From the NCBI GenBank assembly GCA_964483395.1, contig CAZABT010000132.1, positions 1-6,828 of the forward strand: a DNA stretch of 6,828 nucleotides. Direction: 5' to 3'. The notes beneath the pieces are model-generated. The model was given only the letters and a program-made list of their open reading frames with translations, had not been told where the DNA came from and made no database searches. Each line of letters starts with the position of its first letter. Within the stretch, counting starts at the first letter, position 1. Source of the stretch: JAAYYM01 sp964483395. Lineage in GTDB: Bacteria; Bacillota; Clostridia; Lachnospirales; Lachnospiraceae. The translations under genes were made by a program, and so were the position numbers. Below are positions 1 through 5,348 of this stretch, piece by piece.

Positions 1-6
1 AATGGA

Positions 7-33
7 TTGATTTGCTTGTTTCTATATTATAAT
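7..33 (+). promoter_or_regulatory. possible second, upstream promoter for cheC
   Basis: A perfect TATAAT lies at 28-33, with TTGATT at 7-12 as the nearest -35-like element. The 15-base spacer is short, so this is weaker than the promoter at 54-82. It could be a tandem start site for cheC or chance in AT-rich DNA. Confidence 0.3.
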
Positions 34-53
34 GTAAAATCTTTTTTGGGGAA

Positions 54-82
54 TTGTGAACACGGAAAAAGTGTGTTATAAT
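54..82 (+). promoter_or_regulatory. sigma-A-type promoter of cheC
   Basis: TTGTGA (54-59) and a perfect TATAAT (77-82) are separated by exactly 17 bases. Transcription would start near 89, giving a leader of about 25 bases with the ribosome binding site GGAGG at 103-107. No sigma-28 (flagellar) type promoter is apparent, so this chemotaxis gene appears to use the housekeeping sigma factor. Confidence 0.7.
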
Positions 83-114
83 TTTTACGCATACATATTT
101 GCGGAGGAAGCCAT

Positions 115-744
115 ATGGAAACATATGATGATTTAAATGAAATACAGCTTGATGCGTTGAGAGAGATTGGCAATATCGGTGCCGGAAATGCATGTACGGC
201 ACTTTCAGTGCTGTTAGGAGCACCGGTGGATATGACGATCCCCAGCATTCAGCTGTTGGAATATGAAAAAACGGCTGAGGCACTTGGCGGCAAGGACAAT
301 GTTGTTTTGGGCATTCAGATCGGGATTACAGATGATCTGGAAGGGATGATGTTTCATATTATACAGCAGCCCTTTGCGGAGAAGATTATCAATACCTATT
401 ATGCAAAGGAAATTCAATCCCTGCATGATCTGGATGAGATGGATACTTCCGTTATGAACGAAATGGGAAATATTACATCAGGTGTATATGCCAATTCGAT
501 TGCAACCTTGACCGGAATGCTCGTAAATATTACAGCTCCGATTCAGAAATGCAACACAGTCGGTGAAATCCTGCAGATTCCGGTAGAGTATTTTGCCAAG
601 CTGGGCAGCAAGGTTCTTTTGGTAGATGAGAAATTCATGATTGCCGGAACGGAAATATCCAGCAATATGATTCTGACCTTAGAGCATAATTCGCTGCTGA
701 AGCTGTTTCAGAATTTGGGCGTTAATTCAGAAACATCGGTCTGA
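115..744 (+). CDS. cheC: CheC-type CheY-P phosphatase, chemotaxis protein
   Basis: Cytosolic CheC/CheX/FliY-family protein that dephosphorylates the response regulator CheY-P during adaptation in chemotaxis. The family signature [D/S]-x3-E-x2-N-x22-P occurs twice with exact spacing: D13, E17, N20, P43 in the first half and S112, E116, N119, P142 in the second, each inside an EIGN/EMGN-type helix. Both phosphatase centres therefore look intact. The length of 209 residues matches Bacillus subtilis CheC, and there is no C-terminal FliN-like domain, which argues against FliY. ATG 115 follows GGAGG (103-107) with a 7-base gap. In other bacteria CheC pairs with the receptor deamidase CheD, but no cheD, cheY or flagellar gene is visible here, so the gene appears monocistronic and its CheY partner is unknown. 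The family assignment is strong. Membership in a classical chemotaxis pathway is inferred. Confidence 0.93.
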   Translation: METYDDLNEIQLDALREIGNIGAGNACTALSVLLGAPVDMTIPSIQLLEYEKTAEALGGKDNVVLGIQIGITDDLEGMMFHIIQQPFAEKIINTYYAKEIQSLHDLDEMDTSVMNEMGNITSGVYANSIATLTGMLVNITAPIQKCNTVGEILQIPVEYFAKLGSKVLLVDEKFMIAGTEISSNMILTLEHNSLLKLFQNLGVNSETSV

Positions 745-789
745 CATTCAATTCTGTGCTCAAGCTGCTGCTCAGGATTCCGGGAAAAA

Positions 790-1170
790 TGTTTAGAAGC
801 GAAGCCGCTGGCGCATAATGAAAAATTGGTAGTATAGGCCATGACCTTTCCAATCATATCTGCGGGAGTTGACCGTTAAATGACAGACAATGCAAATACA
901 GAAAAAACGCAGGCAGCAATTTGGATAAGGAAAAAAGAAATCACCAGCACAGCATAATTCATATAAGCATTTGTCACACGCATAAAGACAATTCCGATCG
1001 ACAAGACTCTGAATGAAAAAGGCTGTCATTGTTACTAATGATAAAAGCTTTAAGATACATGGTTTTTCACGACTGATCAAACGCGTACTGTCTATTATAT
1101 CTTTTTGAATCATTTGCAAAATATTTTCAGTTCCTCTGTTCTGTATTTTTCCCAGTTTAATGAAAATCAA
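790..1170 (-). pseudogene. decayed MFS transporter remnant (frameshift, internal stop, truncated)
   Basis: Read on the minus strand, two frames together resemble a drug-efflux type MFS permease. From about 1161 to 1012 one frame encodes a segment like the central loop plus the start of TM7 (NILQMIQKDI, then EKPCILKLLSLV). At about 1001-1012 the resemblance shifts to another frame, which continues with a hydrophobic helix (residues such as AVLVISFFLIQIAACVF). The helix is followed by ALSVI, a TAA stop (876-878), and then RSTPADMIGKVMAY and SLCA, matching the family's TPxxxxGKVxAxxxxxSxCAQPLGQ region near TM10-TM11. The stop sits where relatives usually carry Gln, so one C-to-T change in CAA would explain it. 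The first six helices, roughly TM7-TM9 and the C-terminus are absent, and no start site or ribosome binding site is present. Homology fades near 795, and the remnant converges on cheC. A one-frame reading of 793-1170 gives an implausible Cys-rich protein and is not a gene. Family recognition is by eye. Confidence 0.72.
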
Positions 1171-1214
1171 ACACGAAAATCAAACACGAAAAGCAAACGC
1201 AAAAATCAAACACG
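1163..1214. repeat. 13-bp tandem repeat, four units
   Basis: Four consecutive 13-base units lie at 1163-1175, 1176-1188, 1189-1201 and 1202-1214. Units 1, 2 and 4 are identical (AAAATCAAACACG), and unit 3 differs at a few positions (AAAAGCAAACGCA). The array starts at the broken end of the MFS remnant and stops 11 bases before the yerC -35 element. It could be a slippage-generated minisatellite or a cluster of binding sites upstream of yerC. The period does not match a DNA helical turn. Confidence 0.9.
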
Positions 1215-1225
1215 CAGAAAGGATA

Positions 1226-1254
1226 TTTACTTATACACTTTAATGTGTTAAAAT
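1226..1254 (+). promoter_or_regulatory. promoter of yerC
   Basis: TTTACT (1226-1231) and TAAAAT (1249-1254) are 17 bases apart, each close to the sigma-A consensus. Transcription would begin near 1261, about 50 bases before the yerC ATG. A near-palindrome fills the spacer (see 1235-1248). Confidence 0.6.
1235..1248. promoter_or_regulatory. 14-bp near-palindrome between -35 and -10 of yerC, candidate operator
   Basis: ACACTTTAATGTGT is self-complementary except for one T-T mismatch pair (positions 5 and 10). It ends immediately before the -10 element, so a bound dimer would block RNA polymerase. YerC is itself a TrpR-like, probably dimeric DNA-binding protein, so autoregulation is a natural but unproven reading. 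It does not resemble the E. coli trp operator core. Confidence 0.4.
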
Positions 1255-1310
1255 ATAGAAGTGGTAACGTGTAACAGTAAAAGCGAACACTGCCTGTGGA
1301 GGAGAAGTCT

Positions 1311-1604
1311 ATGAATAGCAAAATCAGAACAGAAGCCGTGGACTATTTATTTGAAGCGATTCTTCAACTAAAGAATAAAGAGGAATGTTATATTTTCTTT
1401 GAGGATGTCTGTACAATCAATGAACTGTTGTCCCTATCACAAAGATTTGAGGTGGCAAGCATGCTGAGAGAGAAAAAAACCTATCTCGATATTGCAGAAA
1501 AGACCGGTGCATCTACCGCAACGATCAGCCGTGTAAACCGTTCTCTGAATTATGGAAATGACGGATATGATATGGTCTTCGACCGGATTAAGAAGAAAAA
1601 ATAA
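1311..1604 (+). CDS. yerC: YerC/YecD-family TrpR-like transcriptional regulator
   Basis: Small helical DNA-binding protein of the Trp repressor superfamily, YerC/YecD branch; its physiological target and ligand are, to my knowledge, unestablished. The 97-residue product shows the family core: a helical front half with ECYIFFEDVCT (25-35) and SQRFEVASMLREKKTY (43-58), a helix-turn-helix with IAEKTGASTATISRVNRSL (61-79), then the near-invariant NYGNDGY (80-86) and a lysine-rich end. A GTG five codons upstream (1296) is open, but it lies next to the Shine-Dalgarno run GGAGGAG (1298-1304). ATG 1311, six bases after that run, is therefore the true start. It converges on the DUF1836 gene, with 9 bases between stop codons. 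In B. subtilis yerC also lies a little upstream of pcrA, as here, supporting the assignment. It has its own promoter and a possible operator at 1235-1248. Confidence 0.93.
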   Translation: MNSKIRTEAVDYLFEAILQLKNKEECYIFFEDVCTINELLSLSQRFEVASMLREKKTYLDIAEKTGASTATISRVNRSLNYGNDGYDMVFDRIKKKK

Positions 1605-1625
1605 CGCACGTTTTTATTTTTTGGA
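1595..1625. terminator. weak A/T-tract terminator candidate between convergent genes
   Basis: The shared 3' ends of yerC and the DUF1836 gene form an imperfect palindrome: an A-run, a short CGCACG centre, then a T-run (T5-A-T6). Either transcript would end in a U-rich stretch, which suits a bidirectional terminator. The stem is almost all A-T pairs with mismatches, so an intrinsic hairpin is doubtful. Confidence 0.3.
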
Positions 1626-2231
1626 GTCGATACTGTCTTTTGTACTTGGCAGAGTATCAATTAGTTTTTCCACAATCTTTGTTTTCATATAGATATCCTG
1701 ACTCAGCAGACAGATGTAAGTAAACAGTTGCAGATAATCTCGGTCTTCTTCGGGAGCATCAGCAAAAGCATTGTCTGCAAGCTTGAGTGTGCTGTTCATA
1801 TCTTTCATGAATGCAGGCAATTCCTCTGCACATTTGTCAAAAACACCTTCGTAAACATCTTCCAGACCCAAGGAATCATCACCGCTCTGATAAAAACGCT
1901 CTGTAATTGGAAGCAGGAGCTTTTCGATATCTCCGATTGAGAGAATGTTCTTATAATAATACACAAAAAGCAGGATCATCATGTGCTCCTTGTTATATTT
2001 CTTTTTGACAGGAGCAGGAACCAAATTATTTTTTGCATAATTATTAATCATCGTCTTCGTTAGAATTTTATCGTCTTCATAGCGCTTGGTACTTGCAAGA
2101 TGATCTTCCATGAATGTCGTGACCTGATCCATATATAAATCGATATTAGGAATGGAGTCGGAACGGACATAACCCAAATGTCTGACTTCCTTTACAATAT
2201 CCTGTATCATGTCTTCTAACATTTTATGCAT
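1614..2231 (-). CDS. DUF1836 domain protein, probable DNA-binding regulator
   Basis: A 205-residue soluble protein of the DUF1836 family. The diagnostic block is residues 26-105: SIPNIDLYMDQVTTFM (26-41), LTKTMINNYAKNNLVPAP (57-74), KKKYNKEHMMILLFVYYYK (76-94) and LSIGDIEKLL (97-106). This arrangement looks like a MerR-like winged helix (a turn-helix with TKTMINNY, then P-x-KKKY, then a helix), so transcriptional control is plausible. As I recall, B. subtilis YkrK, a repressor of htpX, carries this domain. The C-terminal half is helical and acidic with no recognised motif. A TTG nine codons upstream (2258) is open but lacks a ribosome binding site. ATG 2231 has AGGAGA (2241-2246 on the reverse strand) 9 bases before it and is chosen. 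ATG 2222 is a less likely alternative. The gene is divergent from pcrA and convergent with yerC. Family assignment is firm; function is inferred. Confidence 0.85.
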   Translation of the reverse strand: MHKMLEDMIQDIVKEVRHLGYVRSDSIPNIDLYMDQVTTFMEDHLASTKRYEDDKILTKTMINNYAKNNLVPAPVKKKYNKEHMMILLFVYYYKNILSIGDIEKLLLPITERFYQSGDDSLGLEDVYEGVFDKCAEELPAFMKDMNSTLKLADNAFADAPEEDRDYLQLFTYICLLSQDIYMKTKIVEKLIDTLPSTKDSIDSKK

Positions 2232-2284
2232 TGCAGTGGGTCTCCTCTTATGAATCAAATGTCTAAATGGTAATGTATATAGAT

Positions 2285-2313
2285 ATTATATAGTTTTCAT
2301 AACCGCTTTACAA
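2285..2313 (-). promoter_or_regulatory. promoter of the DUF1836 gene
   Basis: On the minus strand TTGTAA (2308-2313) and a perfect TATAAT (2285-2290) are separated by exactly 17 bases. The start site would be near 2278, giving a leader of about 47 bases to ATG 2231. It is a strong match to the sigma-A consensus. Confidence 0.72.
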
Positions 2314-2333
2314 GGGGTATTTTATATCAATGG

Positions 2334-2344
2334 GAGAGACTCTC
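2334..2344. promoter_or_regulatory. 11-bp palindrome between divergent promoters, candidate operator
   Basis: GAGAGACTCTC is a perfect inverted repeat (5 + 1 + 5). It lies 20 bases upstream of the DUF1836 gene's -35 and 39 bases upstream of the pcrA -35, so a protein bound here could affect both. The DUF1836 product is one candidate. Short palindromes also arise by chance. Confidence 0.3.
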
Positions 2345-2383
2345 AGGATAGAAGCATCGTTATTCGTTGTTTCAGGACAAGAC

Positions 2384-2412
2384 TCGACAGTGAATGAAAA
2401 ATAATATATACT
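2384..2412 (+). promoter_or_regulatory. promoter of pcrA
   Basis: TCGACA (2384-2389) and TATACT (2407-2412) each match the sigma-A consensus at five of six positions, with a 17-base spacer. Transcription would start near 2419, about 60 bases before the pcrA ATG. Confidence 0.65.
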
Positions 2413-2459
2413 TAGTATTCAAGAACAATCAACAATAAAATAACAAGCGAGATTTAAAA

Positions 2460-2465
2460 AAGGAG
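2460..2465 (+). promoter_or_regulatory. ribosome binding site of pcrA, unusually far from the start
   Basis: AAGGAG lies 13 bases before ATG 2479, against the usual 5-9. No in-frame ATG, GTG or TTG lies between them, and the protein alignment supports 2479. The wide gap may lower translation efficiency. Confidence 0.6.
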
Positions 2466-2478
2466 TATCAATAATTTC

Positions 2479-4758
2479 ATGAATCCGATAGAAATGCTGA
2501 ATGATAAGCAGCGGGAGGCAGCACTGCAAATAGAAGGACCGGTACTGATTCTGGCGGGAGCCGGTTCGGGAAAGACCAGAGTATTGACAAATCGAACTGC
2601 ATATATGATTGATGAAAAGGGAATCAACCCATGGAATATCATGGCGATCACATTTACCAATAAAGCGGCAGGTGAAATGCGGGAACGTATCAATGATATT
2701 GTAGGTTATGGCGCGGAGAGCATATGGGTTACAACATTTCACAGTACCTGTGTACGGATTTTGCGCAGATACATCGACCGCTTGGGCTATGATACGAATT
2801 TCACCATCTATGATACAGATGACCAAAAGACGGTGATGAAAGACATCTGCAAAAGAATGCAGATTGATACGAAGCAGCTGCCTGAAAGAAAGCTGCTCGG
2901 AATGATTTCACACGCCAAGGATGAACTGATATCAGTTGAGGAATATGAATTGGATGCGGCGGCAGATTATAATAGAAAGAGAACCGCAGCAGTTTACAGA
3001 GAATATCAGGCAGTCCTTCGCAAAAATAATGCAGTGGATTTCGACGATCTGATCGTCAAGACAGTAGAATTGTTCAAGAATTGCCCGGATGTACTGGACT
3101 ATTATCAGGAGCGTTTCATGTACATCATGGTAGACGAGTATCAGGACACGAATACGGCACAGTTTGAACTCATCAGGCTTTTGGCTTCAAAATACCGGAA
3201 TCTGTGTGTCGTGGGAGATGATGATCAGTCCATCTATAAGTTTCGAGGTGCAAATATCCGTAATATTTTGGATTTTGAACAAGTCTATCCGGATGCCAAG
3301 GTCATTAAGCTGGAGCAGAATTATCGTTCCACCCAGACGGTATTGGATGCGGCGAATGCTGTCATTCACAATAACAAAGGGCGCAAGGACAAGGCACTTT
3401 GGACAGACAGAGGAGAAGGCGAGCGCCTGCATTTTAAACAGTTTGATAATGCCTATGAGGAAGCAGAATACATAACGGGCGATATCGTACATAAATGCCG
3501 TGCCGGAGAAACAAACTATAGAGATTGTGCGGTTTTGTATCGAACCAATGCGCAGGCGCGTATATTGGAAGAGAAGTTTGTAATAGCCGGAATTCCATAT
3601 GATGTTGTCGGTGGAACGAATTTCTATGCAAGAAGGGAAATCAAGGATTTACTTGCGTACTTGAAAACAATCGATAACGGCCGTGATGATATTGCGGTCC
3701 GAAGAATCATTAATGTACCAAAGCGCGGAATCGGTGCGACTACGCTCAGCAGAGTACAGGATTATGCACAAGAGCAGGATCTGAGCTTTTACGATGCACT
3801 TCGTGCCGCAGATCAGATCAGTACGATTGGAAAAAGCTATGTGAAGCTGCAGCCATTTGTGTCGATGATACAGGTTTTCCGAGCAAAGCTACCGCATATC
3901 AGTCTAGGCGAACTGCTGACCGATATCATTGAGACAACCAAGTATATTGAAGGGTTGGAGGCCACAGATGAAGAGGATGCCAAGGCTCGCATCGAAAATA
4001 TTGATGAACTGCTCAGCAAAATCGTAACCTATGAAGAAAATACAGATGAGCCGACACTGGGTGGATTCCTGGAGGAGGTGGCTCTGGTTGCAGATATCGA
4101 CAGAGTGGATGAGTCAGATAACCGCGTCCTGTTGATGACACTGCACAGCGCAAAGGGACTGGAATTTCCACATGTCTATCTTGCGGGAATGGAGGATGGC
4201 GTTTTCCCGGGTTATATGGCGATTTCTGCAGAGGATGCGATGGAGTTGGAAGAAGAACGCCGGTTATGTTATGTAGGCATTACAAGGGCGAAGGACGATC
4301 TGACGCTGACCTGTGCCAAACAGAGGATGATCCGAGGAGAAACACAGTACAATGCAGTTTCGAGGTTTATCAATGAAATACCGACAGAGCTGTTGGATGC
4401 CAGACCACAGACGGTCAGAAAACGTATGGATGATATGCCTGATCCGTTTTCCTTCCCGAAGGCACAGAAGACATTTTCCAAAAAGCCCTATGCAGCATCT
4501 CCGGCAGAGCGGAATGCCTATGCAAAGCCTTTTATCGCCAAAGCGGCAGCAGCAAGTGCACTTCCACCGCAGAATTTTGGAACAGCAGGCGGAACGCTGG
4601 ATTACGAAGTAGGCGACACTGTCAGTCATATCAAGTTTGGCAAGGGAATTGTCAAGAGCATTGTAAATGGCGGCCGTGACTACGAGGTTACGGTAGATTT
4701 TGACGTAGCAGGTGTCAAAAAGATGTTTGCAAACTTTGCAAAATTGAAGAAAGTGTAA
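2479..4758 (+). CDS. pcrA: PcrA, ATP-dependent 3'-5' DNA helicase (UvrD/Rep superfamily 1A)
   Basis: Essential helicase in Gram-positives, acting in nucleotide excision repair, rolling-circle replication, RecA-filament removal and replication-transcription conflicts. All SF1A motifs are present in order: Q motif LNDKQREAA (7-15); Walker A AGAGSGKT with K32; Ia ITFTNKAAGEMRERI; Walker B VDEYQDT with D219/E220; III VVGDDDQSIYKFRGA (244-258); IV QNYRS with R283; V TLHSAKGLEF (554-563); VI CYVGITRAKDDL with arginine finger R603. After a variable proline/alanine/lysine-rich linker (about 637-711), residues 712-759 form the Tudor-like C-terminal domain (GDTVSHIKFGKGIV... to FAKLKKV). In PcrA/UvrD this domain contacts RNA polymerase. 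The 759-residue length fits PcrA (about 740), and the C-terminal domain separates it from Rep and AddA. It has its own promoter at 2384-2412. There is no downstream ligA, unlike the B. subtilis pcrA-ligA arrangement. No broken motif is seen. Confidence 0.97.
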   Translation: MNPIEMLNDKQREAALQIEGPVLILAGAGSGKTRVLTNRTAYMIDEKGINPWNIMAITFTNKAAGEMRERINDIVGYGAESIWVTTFHSTCVRILRRYIDRLGYDTNFTIYDTDDQKTVMKDICKRMQIDTKQLPERKLLGMISHAKDELISVEEYELDAAADYNRKRTAAVYREYQAVLRKNNAVDFDDLIVKTVELFKNCPDVLDYYQERFMYIMVDEYQDTNTAQFELIRLLASKYRNLCVVGDDDQSIYKFRGANIRNILDFEQVYPDAKVIKLEQNYRSTQTVLDAANAVIHNNKGRKDKALWTDRGEGERLHFKQFDNAYEEAEYITGDIVHKCRAGETNYRDCAVLYRTNAQARILEEKFVIAGIPYDVVGGTNFYARREIKDLLAYLKTIDNGRDDIAVRRIINVPKRGIGATTLSRVQDYAQEQDLSFYDALRAADQISTIGKSYVKLQPFVSMIQVFRAKLPHISLGELLTDIIETTKYIEGLEATDEEDAKARIENIDELLSKIVTYEENTDEPTLGGFLEEVALVADIDRVDESDNRVLLMTLHSAKGLEFPHVYLAGMEDGVFPGYMAISAEDAMELEEERRLCYVGITRAKDDLTLTCAKQRMIRGETQYNAVSRFINEIPTELLDARPQTVRKRMDDMPDPFSFPKAQKTFSKKPYAASPAERNAYAKPFIAKAAAASALPPQNFGTAGGTLDYEVGDTVSHIKFGKGIVKSIVNGGRDYEVTVDFDVAGVKKMFANFAKLKKV

Positions 4759-4786
4759 ATTTTTTAGAATTTTTATAGAAAAATAA

Positions 4787-4815
4787 TAGTAAAACGAGTA
4801 TGTTTGTGCTATACT
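4787..4815 (+). promoter_or_regulatory. extended -10 promoter of the acidic membrane protein gene
   Basis: TGCTATACT (4807-4815) is an extended -10 (TGn plus TATACT). The -35 position at 17 bases holds only TAGTAA (4787-4792), a poor match, as is common for extended -10 promoters. The start site would be near 4822, about 35 bases before ATG 4857. Confidence 0.6.
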
Positions 4816-4856
4816 AACTTTAATATATCTATTACGCGGAAGGATGGGGATAGAGT

Positions 4857-5180
4857 ATGAACGTAAAAGTAGAAGATTTAATTAAGGCTATTAAGGCAAA
4901 TGAGGTATTAAGTGCAGTTAAAGCAAATGATTTCCTGAAGAAAAAGCAGGAAGAGGAAGAAGAGAAGAGTTGCTGTAATACATGGAAATGGATTATTGGC
5001 ATCGTTCTTGGAGTTGCATTGATTGCAGGTATTGCATATGCATTATATTGTTATTTCACCCCGGATTATCTTGAGGATTTTGAAGACGATCTAGATGACG
5101 ATTACAATGACGATTTTGACGATGACTTCTTCGAGGATGAAGAGGATGCGCCTAAGAAAGAGGAGAAGTCGGAAGAGTAA
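4857..5180 (+). CDS. small single-pass membrane protein with acidic tail, function unknown
   Basis: A 107-residue protein of unknown function. Its general layout resembles hypothetical proteins I associate with Lachnospiraceae, but I know no named family. Three parts are visible: a charged N-terminal region (1-43) with a near-repeat of KANEVL (13-18) and KANDFL (22-27), then a KKK and E-rich stretch and a CC pair at 39-40; one membrane helix (about 44-66, WKWIIGIVLGVALIAGIAYA); and an acidic tail (70-107). In the tail Y71, F75, L79, Y83, F87 and F91 recur every fourth residue, separated by Asp/Glu. There is no cleavable signal peptide, as the helix is internal. The lysines lie further back (28-30) and the tail is strongly negative, which favours the tail outside, though a cytosolic tail is also possible. 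ATG 4857 follows GGGGA (4846-4850) with a 6-base gap. It is transcribed from its own promoter after pcrA, with no clear terminator between them. The tail could bind cations or basic partners; this is inference only. Confidence 0.82.
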   Translation: MNVKVEDLIKAIKANEVLSAVKANDFLKKKQEEEEEKSCCNTWKWIIGIVLGVALIAGIAYALYCYFTPDYLEDFEDDLDDDYNDDFDDDFFEDEEDAPKKEEKSEE

Positions 5181-5235
5181 TTCATGTGTTATGCAACTAT
5201 TAAAATGACAATTGTGACTATGTAGGTGGTGTTAT

Positions 5236-5268
5236 GTGGCAATCGGGAGATATTGATCCGATTGCCAC
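5236..5268 (+). terminator. perfect 11-bp stem-loop, terminator or rlmD leader structure
   Basis: GTGGCAATCGG (5236-5246) pairs perfectly with CCGATTGCCAC (5258-5268) around an 11-base loop. It lies 55 bases after the stop of the small membrane protein gene and 80 bases before rlmD. The following bases (TTCTGTATCAT) are only moderately T-rich, so it is not a textbook intrinsic terminator. Alternatives are an mRNA-stabilising 3' end or a leader hairpin for rlmD. Confidence 0.5.
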
Positions 5269-5348
5269 TTCTGTATCATATAGAAAACAGCAGATAACAC
5301 ACAGAAGCATTTGAAGGATATGGGAATAATGGGTAAAAGGAGAAAGCT

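Noticed and set aside
793..1170. Minus-strand 125-codon open frame as a real gene
   Set aside because: It would start at TTG with no ribosome binding site, begins inside the tandem repeat, and its second half is a Cys/Phe-rich out-of-frame reading of the MFS remnant.
1296..1310. GTG 1296 as start of yerC
   Set aside because: The GTG overlaps the GGAGGAG ribosome binding site, so translation from ATG 1311 is far more likely.
2232..2258. TTG 2258 as start of the DUF1836 gene
   Set aside because: This start has no Shine-Dalgarno sequence, and the extra codons run through the AGGAGA that serves ATG 2231.
2419..2826. Minus-strand open frames opposite the 5' end of pcrA
   Set aside because: They are shadows of pcrA coding sequence with no ribosome binding site and no recognisable protein features. 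The same holds for the other frames inside pcrA and rlmD.
4759..4786. Terminator after pcrA
   Set aside because: The bases are A/T runs (TTTTT-ATAG-AAAAA type) with no GC stem, too weak to call an intrinsic terminator.
5185..5240. Promoter for rlmD with ATGACA (5205-5210) as -35
   Set aside because: The best -10-like hexamer (TGTTAT, 5230-5235) is 19 bases away and matches poorly, so no promoter is claimed.
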